From the NCBI GenBank assembly GCA_004369085.1, contig ML210174.1, positions 124,001 through 188,000 of the forward strand: a DNA stretch of 64,000 nucleotides, in the 5' to 3' direction. A model generated the notes under the pieces. It was not told the DNA's origin, did no database searches, and saw only the letters and a list, made by a program, of their open reading frames with translations. The position numbers and the translations under genes are program-made. How positions within the stretch are numbered: position 1 is the stretch's first letter; each line of letters begins with the position of its first letter. Shown in pieces: positions 46,408 to 57,469 of the stretch. Source of the DNA: Coprinopsis marcescibilis (Eukaryota > Basidiomycota > Agaricomycetes > Agaricales > Psathyrellaceae).

Positions 46408-48429
46408 CTAGGACTCATCGTCATCAAGTTCCGACAACTCAGACTCTTCCTTTTCTATTTCCTTTGTCTGTTTCAACTTGGGGCGCTTGTTCGACTTGCG
46501 TCCCTTGGTCTCTTTCGTGATGTTTTCGGCGGGAGGACGTAAGGATGCTACACGTTTGATTCGGTCGTTAACAAATTTCGTATAAGGCGCATGCATGCTA
46601 AGTGCTCAGGGACCCACCATGATTGACAGGTTGCAGATCGTACATTCTGAAGAGATGGAACACAGCCTGTTCTTTATCCTTAGCCTACTCACAAGCTTTA
46701 ATCAGAAAACAACACTCTGCTAGATACAATAGTGAGTGCGCACCTCGATCATCAGGTCTGTGCATTCGACGACGGTGGTAGTGGTTAGGTTGGAAATTCG
46801 CTGGGGAAGAGTTATTTACGTACCCATATCGTCAGGGAGATCGACCGGGAGAGTCTCGCAACGATCTGAGTGTGCTCGACGTTCCATTAGAGTTACTGCT
46901 CCTGGTCTGGGTTCGCTGAGGTGTTGCTTAGGTCGTATACCGCGTTTGGCGAAAATAGCGTTTGCTCGTTTGATGATCTCCGACGGGGGAATGGAAGAGG
47001 GGAACAGCATGTCATGATGATAATCTGAGGATGTATTGTTACGCTAACTTCGGGTGGTTGACATTGAAAACACACTTACCGAAAACAAGTGGAATGTCCA
47101 ATTCTTCACACAAAGGCAGTAGGTCGTCTGCGTTGTAACACATCTGTTATTCAACGAGTAGATCTTCAATCAATCCGTGGCCCACGCTCGTCGGAAACAA
47201 GACGTGTTCTTCTCACCTCGTCGTTCTCTAACACAAGTCTGTCTCTAACCTTCTGAGGTAGTACCTCTGTGATTGTATGCTTTATTCGCCCTAAAGCCGC
47301 TTCTTTGTTCTCGTAGGTTCCGCCTCCCTGGTCCCCGGTTATTAAACATTGGGATATCGGCGATGTTGAGAAAACTAACATGGATGATCATAACCGAATC
47401 TGCATCGAGCCCCATGAGGTCGAGCATGTCGCAGTGGTAAACCAATTCACGGACAGATGCCTGTATGACAGAAGGTCTGTTGCTTCCGAGTTGAGTATAC
47501 TGACCAGGGTGTGTCGTTAACCTGTGTCCGTATTTGCGTGCCAGCGCTCCGGCCTGCGAGAGAAGCTCTGCACAGTAGTCGAGAGTATACCCGTACTTCT
47601 CGTGCGAAGCAAATGGGAACATCTCCGACGAAAGTCGGAAGAATCGTATGTGCTAAAGGCCAGTATGTTAGCCTTGTTTCAAGAAAAGACAGACGGCAAA
47701 ACCGCACATGGTCTTCATTCCATTGTATTACAGTCAGGAGATCTTGCACATTCTTCCTCCCTAGTTCTTTGACAAATTCAATTCCGTTCTTTTTTATTGT
47801 ATCGATTCTAGGAATATGGTGAGCGTGAACACGATTCAGTGAGGTGGTTGATGACGACCAACCTGCACGTTCGGGAGCAAAACACCGACTCCTCTGCTGG
47901 TTTTTTGCTTCGCAGAATCGTGTTCAAACAAGCATACCCTTCAGAAAACCTTTGACTTCACATTTGACCCTAAATTCGCAGTAAGACACTAACCTAATCG
48001 ACCTTGGAACGAGGTCTCTTTCTTCTCCACGTCAGCGATCACATAAACAGGTTCCTCTTTGACCTGGCGCTTCCTTTTCTTCTGCTTGGGCTCTTCGGTT
48101 AGCTCGTCCGCCCTGCCAGCATCTAGCTGAGGACTTTGCGGTGGATTGATTTTCCTGGCTTTCTTCTTCGCTGCTGTGACGACTTTCGCGGGTGGGTCGA
48201 CTGAAATCTCTGTAGGACCTTCTACCCTTACAGAGCTCGAAGTACCAGTACTTGGGGCGACAGCAGGGATTATAGTCTCTGATACAGCCTGAACCGTGGT
48301 GAGACTCGATGTGGTTATTGCCACCCGACTGCTGCGTCGCAGAACCCGTCCTTCAGTTTCCACGATAAAGGTAGTCATTTGGTGGGTGAACAGCCGATGT
48401 GCAGAGAGTCGAGTAATAGCGAGAAGCAT
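46408..48429 (-). CDS. UVE1: UV-damage endonuclease UVDE/Uve1
   Basis: UVDE nicks DNA directly 5' to cyclobutane dimers, 6-4 photoproducts and other lesions, starting an excision pathway independent of nucleotide excision repair. The fold is an AP-endonuclease-2-like TIM barrel. Seen here are GYACLNTILRSKKP with SVFCSRTCR, NVQDLLTVIQWNEDH, FRLSSEMFPFASHEKYGY, HRLTTHPGQYTQLGSNRPSV, MIIHV joined to GGTYENKEAAL, RLVLENDE, IPLVFDYHHDML, and PVDLPDDMGT with VDLMIEAKDKEQAVFHL. The barrel's metal-binding His and Glu residues are present. The N-terminal 120 residues are basic (AKKKARK, KQKKRKRQVK), with NLS-like runs. The C-terminal tail is Lys/Glu-rich, ending LSELDDDES. Two in-frame starts exist: 48429 and 48378. 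The gene is divergent from Argonaute. Confidence 0.93.
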
Positions 48430-48943
48430 AAATTGAGAGGGGATCCAGATCCATTGTGTTTAGGTATGTAAGGGGCCGATCGAGAGGATTGGCAGTGGTG
48501 GAGATCGGCGTCTGGAGCGAACAGGAGGAACATTGCTCCACAACCTCTGGCTGCCTGTCGCGCTCTTCAAGCTTCAAGGTTCAATCCCAGCGCGCGTACC
48601 GTCGTACTTACCAAAGGAGAACTGCCCCTTCAATGAACTGTTGGTGACAATGGACGGACTGCCAGATCTACGAGTCGCGCGGCGTGTCAAAAGCTTACGT
48701 GAGGCTATTAGAGGCACTAATTATCACGCTGAACTGCGGTTTCGTCGATGTATTCTCTGCCTCTAACGACAACGTTCACCGTCGATTGGTCATAACCCTG
48801 TCAGTCCAGTCGGTCAACGTTATCGCTCGAGCGGCATATCCGACGACCATATAGTTTCTGACCTGAATTTAACTGCTGCAAGCAACCTCAACGCTCCCAG
48901 AATTTCCTAGCAAACCCTTCAAGAGAAAGCAAGAACTTGAAGC
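48430..48943. other. divergent intergenic region (UVDE / Argonaute)
   Basis: About 510 bp between the divergent starts, so the two DNA/RNA-surveillance genes probably share regulatory sequence. No clear TATA box. A TTCAATCC match near 48580 resembles a Pol III B box but lacks a pairing T-stem, and no tRNA is present. Confidence 0.45.
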
Positions 48944-51900
48944 ATGAGCGTTATACCAGCCCGAATCAGAACGAATGCCTTCGAAGTTTTAAGGTTTGCA
49001 TCCTGTTTCCGGAGGTAGGAACGCTTATCGAAGAGTAGCACTCAGGTTACCACAAGAAACATTCACGCAGTATGACAGTAAGTATCCTGATTCTGAGAGT
49101 TTAGTCACTCTTTATTAATCGTACCTGCAGTTGGTAAACGAAGGCATTAAGCCTCCAAATTATCGGATTTTAGGGTATTGACGCTGACGATTCGACGTAG
49201 CGGTTACACCCCCTGGCGATTCGCCGAGGCCATTCCCAATCGAGAAAAAGCAGAGGTTGATGCACAACCTGCAAGCCAATTTGGCACCCAGCATATTTGG
49301 GAAGAAGTTGTTTTTTTACGATGGTGGAAAAATGGGTTATGCTTCACTTGAGATCTCGACCCGTCTAGGCGAGGGTACAACGGTAGAGCTCAAGCGGTAT
49401 CTTCTGACCAATATACTGACACCTGTGTTTCTTCTTGCGCAGTTCTGCTACAACACAAGCACAGGACGGCCCATTAGCGACCAGGAATGGAGCACTTTGA
49501 GCGAGAGATCGCCCGCGGTTAAAATCACTTTTAGCCAAACGGCCAGTATCGTCTTGCGGCCCCAGTAAGTCACGATACCCACACAACTTGCGACTTACTT
49601 GACACAGCTCTCAGAGATATTGCTGTGATTCTTAATAATGTCAACGATCTTCGTCGAGAAGCTGTGACGAACTTATTGCAACTTGTAATCCGCCAGGATA
49701 CCAATAAGTTGGTCTCCATTACACGCCTGTTATTTCTCGCAGCTGACTAACGACACACCTGTTCCCTCAAGTATACGCTCTAAGAATGGCAAGGCTTACT
49801 TCCCCGGTCTAAAAACCGTAAGCAAAGAGTTGAGAGCGTGTATGGCGCTCAACCGCCCAGACGAAGCAGAAGTCGATATTCGGCGGGGCATCTTTCAGTT
49901 GAGAGTTTTCAAATTGCTTCGCAGAAAACAGATTGCTAAGGTTCATTTCTAGTTCTGTCAGACCGGCGGTGGACCGCATGATCGTCACCATTGATGCGGC
50001 GACAGCAGCATTGTGAGGACCGCCCTGTGGTCAAATGCTTATCGTCTAACAAGAATCCAGTTATCATGATGGATGGCTCCCAGATGTTGCTTTGAAATTC
50101 ATCAACCCGAAATCTAGAAGCTTGCGCGATCTTTATGGTTTGGACGATCACGCCAAAGGGAAAGATGCAGACCGAAGAATCAGAGATTTCAAAATGCTCA
50201 ATCGATATTTCAAGGGTCTCAAAATCACCGTCAAGACATCAAAAGGGACCAAGACAATTCGCTCTTTCGTCCCTGACGGAGGTTATTACACATTCATGCG
50301 GGATGGTCGAGAGATGACCGTAAAGGTTGACTTCTTCCTTCTCCCTGAAATTCAATTACTCATAGCTCGACTTACAGGAACATTATCAGGAGATCCATTG
50401 TATTCCCCTGTTGCATCCTGAAGCTCCCGGGGTGGTATTAAGGGATGATCCTGAAAAGGGAATCAAGGTTGTTGTACCTATGGAAGTTTGCAGCGTGATT
50501 CCGGACCAGTTCTTCAAAAAGAAGCTCCCAAGCAAGATAACTGGGGCAATGGTGAAGCAAGCGGTTATGGATCCTAGACAGAGAATAGGGCTCATTACAG
50601 AAGCTGCAAGTACTGCCTTTCCATCTGAAATTAAGCAGCTAATGCTGGCGCAGGTAAAACAATATGGTCAGTTCCAATCAATGTCCGCCGCAAAAATGGA
50701 AGTCAGTACCACACCCTTGACCGTGGAGGGGAAATTCCTTTCTCCGCCCCCCGTCACTTACTCTCAAAATCGACAAGAGGTAAATGGGATTTCATTGACT
50801 TTGTATTATTGTGGCTAATCGCATCGAGCAAAGATCGCCAGAGATGGAAAGTGGAATGTCGTCGGAAAGAGGTTCTACGAAGCAAAGCATTTGACCTTTT
50901 GGGGTGTAATAAACTTTGAAAAGCTTAGGGATACCCGGATGACATTGGATCCTTGCCTTGACTCTCTTTCAGACTGTGCCGATCGTCTTGGTGGGTAATC
51001 GCTCTCTGCTCTTTACCATTCTTCATTGATCCACAAACCCAACTCCAGGAATGAGTAGGTTGCGTGTTTCCCCAGGGTTCCTTGCGCTAATGCCACTTCT
51101 AGATCCTCAGAGGTATATGTTCGCAATGGATGGTAACCCATATAACGTTGGGGAGGTGAGCGAAACATCTGGATCTAAACTACCATTGTTTGACCAACTA
51201 TTCCCACATATAGACTATGAAGAATGTCTATGACACTGTCAAAAGGAAAAGCACAATACTTGAGGGATTGAGCCCCCAAAGTTTTATACTTCTCGTTATT
51301 CTTCCAGACGAAGCCGCCGAAATTAGACAGCAAGTCAAGTTCTTCGGCGATGCGCACTTTGGTGTGTTGGGTTGGTTCTCTCTGGCAATAAACTCTGACG
51401 GTTCCGTTGGAACTCCGTAGGGATAAAGACGCAATGCGTGAAAGTGTCCAAGTTTAAAAATGACAGCAATCAATACTACAACAATCTGCTTCTGAAGTTT
51501 GTATCGAAAATCTGTTGTTAACTGAATGTTTCCTGACAAGATTCTTCAGAATCAATGCTAAGCTAGGAGGCATTAACTCTGTCGTCAAGTGGCATTCAGA
51601 CAAACTTCGACGGTTATTCATGGAGAAAACAGTGATTGTCGGTGCGTAGTAGATGCACCCTGTTGGGTATTTGGTGTCTAATGACCCAACCGGCTTGTCT
51701 GTGAATAGGGGCGGATGTCAGTCACCCAGGAAGCGGCATCACAAATCGACCATCAGTTGCGAGCCTTGTGTTTTCATGGGATGAACATGGGACAAAATAC
51801 GCGGCGAAAACAAGCATACAGAAGCCTCGCGTAGAAACCATTGAAGACCTTGAGAACATGATGAGTGAAGCACTGCAATACCTCGATAGAAAGGGTCGTG

Positions 51901-52907
51901 GACCCACGAACATTGTCTTCTTCCGAGATGGAGTGTCGGAAGGGGAATACGATAACGTGAGAAAAGTCGAAATCGCGGCAGTGGAGAGTAAGATCGATTG
52001 GATTGTTCCCAAACTGGTCGCATACTGATCAATACTTCTGACCTATCTAGGGGCCATTGCGACATACGTTCGCTTCACGAAGCGACCCAGGCCTCGCCTG
52101 ACATTCCTTGTCGTAACTAAGAGGTGCGGACACTCGTGGCGTGTCGGACAAACCATACGACTCATATTAATGGTTTGCGCAGGCACCACACCGTTCTCTT
52201 TCCCGCTGACCCACAGTGCGTCTTTTCTCCCATACCAAAAAGAGCAAGTCTTGACGTACTCATTTTGCAGGGTCGGAGATGCCAGGGGTAACTGCAAGGC
52301 CGGCGTTGTCGTAGACACCGACATTGTTCAGCCTCATGTCAAGAATTACTACCTACAATCCCATGCCGCGATCCAAGGAAGCGAGTATTCCATTCATCCA
52401 ATGGCACAACGGTGGATGTTAACAATTTTTGTTAGCTTCCCGCTCCAGCCATTATGTCGTTCTTCAAGACGAAGTGTTCGACTATGACCTTGCGATGTAA
52501 AGTGCCCTCAATATTCATTTTTGTTAGCTTCTGACCGTCACATCGTAGGCTACAAGAGTTGTCGTTTGCCTTGTGCCATGTTTATGCAAAAGCAACTCGC
52601 TCAGTTTCTATTCCCGCTCCGGTGTACTGTGAGTGATTTAATATTTCCGTCAATAATACTGCCCGCTTATTCCTCTTTCAGATGCAGATGTAAGTGCTGA
52701 ATCCTAGTTAATTATCGGCTGTTGACGCTCAAACTTTTCCCCCAGCTTGTATGCAGCCGAATCTTGTTCCATCTAAATCCTGAAAAGGCCTCCCAACTTG
52801 ACGACAACATTTCTATTGCAAGCGGACAGGAATACGACGAAAGATCTTGGAAGCGGTCGTTGAGCCCGCTCAATAAACTGCTGGACGGTGCCATGTACTT
52901 TGTATGA
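48944..52907 (+). CDS. AGO: Argonaute (QDE-2-like) RNA-silencing slicer
   Basis: An intron-rich gene. The first exon (MSVIPARIRTNAFEVLR) joins by a 2-nt phase to LPQETFTQYD, the usual Argonaute N-terminal entry. Then come GKKLFFYDGGKMGYASLE (N domain), YRFKGLKITVKT-type linker-PAZ sequence, EVCSVIPDQFFKKKL (end of PAZ) and DPRQRIGLI. The MID domain includes KRKSTILEGLSPQSFILLV. The PIWI domain shows VIVGADVSHPGSG (first Asp), FFRDGVSEGEY (Glu), LTFLVVTKRHHTVLF across an intron, GVVVDTDI (third Asp), YLQSHAAIQG, CHVYAKATRSVSIPAPVYYA and the fourth residue Asp in YYADLVC. It ends LDGAMYFV, like other Argonautes. The tetrad is thus Asp-Glu-Asp-Asp and appears intact. The role is siRNA-guided cleavage in quelling-type silencing. 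The exon set is read by eye; the small middle exons (49570-50090) are uncertain. Confidence 0.9.
52682..52689 (+). other. 8-nt micro-exon of the Argonaute gene
   Basis: The sequence ATGCAGAT sits between a CTTTCAG acceptor and a GTAAGT donor. The exon before it ends at 52628 with GTG TAC T, and the exon after it begins at 52746 with CTT GTA TGC. Joining them through the 8 nt reads Val-Tyr-Tyr-Ala-Asp-Leu-Val-Cys, exactly the conserved PIWI stretch. Skipping it would shift the frame. Confidence 0.75.
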
Positions 52908-54649
52908 GCTAAACTAATCTAATGGACATATATGTATCGTCAATGTAATTTGTAAAGAACTGCTTCATTTATTTCAACTTGTCTCAAAATACAGTTCTGG
53001 GTATCTGGGCACACTGTCCGTGCACTCGGGAGATTTGGTTAGGTCGTAGGAAGAGACCCAGGACGTCGGGTCACTTCGTCGTCGTCGTAGCCACTACGTC
53101 TACTTCAGGCATCCACATTCCCAGTATGGCATTCCATTTTCGGGAGCTCAAGCTAAAACCGGCGCGCTAGCGAAGTCGTGAATTATTCATCGGGATACAC
53201 AACGATGGGGTTTGTGCCAGTTCCAATAGCTTGGACTCGCACGTACTATTTGCTAGATGCAGGAGGCGCACGTCCTCGTAGACTCGTTGCCGATGTTAGT
53301 CTCACGAGAACTGACAAAGTGAAAGGTCGAGGCAGCACACTAACGAGAAGTAAATGTAAATCCACTACTACTATTACTGCTACTGGCAGGCTGTTGTTGA
53401 GAGTAGCTCCGAATGATCCATATTGAATAGGGGCTTCGGTTAAGGTGATCTCAAGCACGCGTCAACGGTGTCAATGAACACAATCTCAGATACATTGAGC
53501 ACTGTATTAGACATCAATCGTCTCCTTGCAGCCTGCCCTACGGCTTACTGCTGGTAAAGGTCAATGGACTATCACGTGTCTGAATCATAGTGACTGTAGA
53601 TCAACAACTGTATACAGCGCCAGAAATGTACAGTGTAATAATAAGTTGGGTCTTCGTTCCTTCCTTGCCGGGCCATTCAGCGCTACTGCTGAAGGCGGAA
53701 GAAAGTAACTAAAGTCAAAAAGGGTCGGAGGGCGTGTTGCTATTGTTGTAGTGCCCAAAGGCAGATTAATTTTGGCATGCCCTGGCGAGCGAAGGGGAGG
53801 TTGGAATGTGCAAGCGACCGTCCGCGCATATAGTGTAGGATACTAGAGTATATGTGGAGGCCGAAAAGGAGATGCAAATAGCGTCCGTGGAGTTGAGGGA
53901 AAGTCGACGATGATGCAGTGCGAAGGGTAGAAAAGGCTAAATAGACAATATGGAAAAAGGCGAAGGAATAATGGAAGGAAGGGGGCTGAGGGTGAGACGA
54001 ACAGGACGCCAGGGCGTCCCCGTGATGCTGTCGGGACTGCGGAGGGGACAAAGTTGTGTGCGTTGTTGCAAAGCTTGGTGGCAATCGAGCGCGAGCTCTA
54101 GAGGCCGGACGATGTGAGAGAAAGAGGGTCGTACACGGTGGACGCATGGACGCATCGTGCTTTACTGTGATGGCGAATCAGAGTACTGCGGGCGGACAGA
54201 TGTCGTAGGAAGAAGTCGGAAGTGGTTGCTGGACTGGAGTTTTGCAACGATACGTGGAAGCCACAAGAAAACGTAACACCGGGCATAAAATGCCAGTATC
54301 ATGCGGAGTAGCAACGGCCGGAAGAAAAAGTAACAGAGAGAAATACAAGGAGAAGGTAAGAAACGTAAGGCGGGAAGCGGATAGGAACAAGGCGAGGCAA
54401 GACCATAATTGGAAGAGAGGAAGATATGGGTCGTGATGGTTGTGAGCGAGTGCGAGGAATCAGTTGTGTTGCGTTGAGAAAGTCCAAAGAAAATCGAGTT
54501 ATCATCAAGAGAGAAGGAATGTCCAGCGGGAAAAGTATGATTGAAACGTGTGCGTCATTGAATAATATCTGCCGAAATGAAGCCATGGTCAGGAACACAG
54601 TCCTTGAAAGGGGGGGGGAGGAAGGGAGCCTACCTTTTAAGCTGAACAA
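52908..54649. other. 1.7-kb convergent intergenic region, no gene seen
   Basis: Lies between the Argonaute stop and the stop of the minus-strand membrane protein gene. Short ORFs on both strands are low-complexity and unlike known proteins. The minus strand is pyrimidine-rich from about 53750 to 54640, with a run of nine G on the plus strand near 54610 and short ACT repeats near 53365. A long 3' UTR or a non-coding transcript is possible. Confidence 0.4.
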
Positions 54650-56453
54650 TCATGGCGTTGGTGTGGCCTTGATAGCGGTGTATGCGGGTGGCAACTCAAT
54701 CGTCTCCTGTTCATCGTCCCCTGCTGCAGGCGGTGGTAGGCTTGGTCCAGCATCATCGTGTTGGATGATGTTCACCGGCCTCATGACCCTTGGTGCGCCT
54801 GATTTCTTGCCCGTGCCCGTGCTCGACGCACCCGCACCTGCTGGACCTCCCGTCAGCAAGCCCGCCCCATATCCCAACGCTGCGCTCCCGTCAGGGGTTC
54901 CACTCCTCGTATAAAAGCTGGTTGCAGTACCGCTTAATGGCCGCGCACTATCATCCTCGCCAGCCGAGTTCCGCAATGAAGGATCCGGAACAGTAAATGG
55001 CTCAGGACGGTAGAATTGCGGTAGGTCATTCCGGCTCTCGCGGTTGCCTCCATCTCCATCTTCATCTTCACCCTCATTAAGAAGATCCACAGGCTTCTCG
55101 CGTGCCCGCTGCCTTTGCTTTGACCGTTTGTTGAGGAAAAAGAGGACAAGAATAAAGGAGACGAGGAAGACAACGCCGCCGACCACGCCGCCGACGATGG
55201 CTCCTGTATTGGTGCCTCCACCACCATTACCGTTGCCACCTCCCGTTCCACTGCCATCTATACCTGTGGCGTAGCTCCCGCCGGCAGGATCACCAGGTGT
55301 TGCGCTGGGACTGTCCGAGTTCAAACAAGAATCATCTTGATCGATACCCCCGCTGATAAAGTATGTCACACTTCCAGCGTTACCCCTCCTCCTGCTGTCT
55401 CCTCCCGTAAGAACCATGGTGGTCCCAGTACGGACATTGACTGTCCAGTTAAAGCCTGTGCCGAAGCCGACCTGCGAAGTCAACTCGGCCTGTGGAATGG
55501 CAAACGACTGCCCGGCGGGTATGACGCCAAAGAACTCGGTTTGCCTAGCAACGAAGAGTTGTTAGTTGATATGTACCCTGAATACATAATGGGAGTGACC
55601 AAAGCGAAGAAAAGAGGGTAAGTACGATACCAACGCCATAATACAGCTGGCAGGAGCCATAGAACGAGGCAAGAAAGGAACGTCAGGGAAATTAAATAAA
55701 ACGCACCCTCTGACTAGTGCCGGATCCCACCATAGCCTCGTCGGTCTGCACTGAACAAACTGGTTCTGTGGTTCAATGTTGAAGTAGAAATCGGCTGGAA
55801 CTCGAACGGTAGGGTCAAAGCAGGAGTCGTCGTTCGACGGGAGTACTCGAGCAGGCGCACTAGTCCCGCCATTGCCAAAGGCTCTAGAGTCACTAACCTA
55901 AGGGATAGCAACAGCGTCAGGTCCATCTGTGCGTAAACATGGACATGCGAAAAGTGGAGACAAGTGGACTGTAGCTTGCTTCTTTCAACGTCATGTGCAC
56001 AGACATGGTGGGTAATGACCAAGCAAAGCCAATTTGGCAATTAAGGTCTATCCACGTTGAATACAGCGATGAAGCGCAGCGAAGCGGACAGAGGGAATTC
56101 TTAAAAAAGGGATAAATAACACTCACCACAGCAACCAACTGGGATGTGGCGGGAAATTTAAGCTGGAAGGTCACTGACGACGCGTTACCGTCGAAAGGAA
56201 TGTCCATAATAAACCTAACCTCCTGATGTCCAGCGCCATTGAGTGGATTGGGCCCAAACGGCACTATCAAAACTCGATAAGGGGGGACCCCATCCGTGCC
56301 CGTTATCTGGATGTTGACATTCCCGCATTGTTGAGGCGATTCTGCAAACCGCCACGAGTACCCCGCAGAGAAGAGTGGGTATTGAATTAATTGAAGGAGA
56401 AGAATCTGTATGACCCTTGTTTTCCTGGCGACCGACGACGAGGGTGGGGCCAT
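54650..56453 (-). CDS. single-pass type I membrane protein, function unknown
   Basis: The start MAPPSSSVARKTRVIQILLL gives a signal peptide. The ectodomain contains AESPQQCGNVNIQITGTDG and PPYRVLIVPFGPNPLN, then across introns SDSRAFGNGGTSAPARVLPS and NDDSCFDPTV. The exon ending PALVRG joins in phase to QTEFFGVIPAGQSFAI. A Gly/Asn-rich stalk (GSGTGGGNGNGGGGTNTG) leads to the membrane segment AIVGGVVGGVVFLVSFILVL, followed by FFLNKRSKQRQRAREK as stop-transfer and a cytoplasmic tail of about 150 residues. The tail has PPAYTAI, a PPxY-like motif that could bind WW domains of ubiquitin ligases. The layout resembles a common agaricomycete family of cell-surface proteins with the same CGN...TGG...PPY start. 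A sensor or wall-associated role is only a guess. Confidence 0.75.
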
Positions 56454-57469
56454 GGTATCGAGGGTAATTGGGCCGACCTAGGAGGGCAAATCAAGCCAGA
56501 AACCGAATTATTTCGACTTTTAGGGCCCCTTTGGTAGGTTCAGTAGAAAACAGTGGTCGCTGTTGTCCTCATATAGTTGGAGGACTTATTGGTGGCTGGC
56601 AAGTCGAGAGTGGAGGCTGTTCAGAAGCAAGCGGAGAATGCAGCCCGGTGTGATGCAATGGCCAACCATTCCATAAGCAGAAAATAATCAAATTATTACT
56701 AAGTCCGCACTCGCCCTCACGTCATTCCATCAACTTGCAAGAAATCCTTCGCAAGTTTTGGTAAATCAAAGTCCTAGAGTGCTTCTTTCATGTGGCTAGA
56801 CCTCCTCTATACATAGCTTCAGGTATGTAGCTGCATCCGAGCGCGCAGTAGGACCGCTCCTTCAGCCGGTGCTACTGGATATCAGCCAAGTGGTGGCAAA
56901 TTGAACCCGAAAATTTCATTTGATATGTCTGTCCATATCCTCTCGTTACGGATATATTACCACTCAACCTGGGAGAAAGGCAAGTTGGAAGAAATGATGC
57001 CCCTGAAATAGGGCGACTCACGGGCGCCAAAGAAAATGTCCATTTTCGGGATACCCGTTTCCTTTCGAGGACGACATGGAAATTATATAATGATATAAAT
57101 GTTAGCACGACGTGCTACGTTGCGATGTCTAGTTCGAAGCCGTTTCAAACGCAGTTAGGCCACTGGTGCTAGTTCTGTATCGCCCCAGTGCCAGTGAGTA
57201 CGGCTGGATACGGAGGCCGGCTCTAACTTTGTCATGTTTCAGGTTGTCTACGGAGAAGGTCCGCGTGTCGATCCGCAGCAGGGTAGGTGGGTGAGACTGT
57301 GAATTAAAGCACTAGACCTCGTCTTGCAAGTAACCCCGTTTGGAACATAGTTTGAATAGAGCTTTTGGCATTGAGAAGGGAACACGAAGAATGTCGTCCT
57401 GGACAGAAGAGGTCAAGATTGTGATGTGCTCAGCAGCGCACCGTCGGAAACTTTAGGCAGGGTTGGTTT
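56454..57469. other. 1-kb intergenic region, no gene seen
   Basis: Between the start of the membrane protein gene and the stop of the F-box-like gene, both on the minus strand. It should hold the promoter of the former and the 3' UTR of the latter. ORFs are short and unconvincing. Confidence 0.45.

Noticed and set aside
47166..47381. Second UVDE fragment or gene duplication
   Set aside because: The short ORFs in this stretch are exons of the same UVDE gene separated by normal introns; motif order is collinear with the family.
48570..48596. Pol III B-box-like GGTTCAATCCC
   Set aside because: The flanking bases do not form a T-stem, and no A box, D-arm or anticodon arm is found at the right distance.
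53740..54147. 135-codon minus-strand ORF
   Set aside because: Arises from pyrimidine-rich sequence with biased composition; no domain seen.
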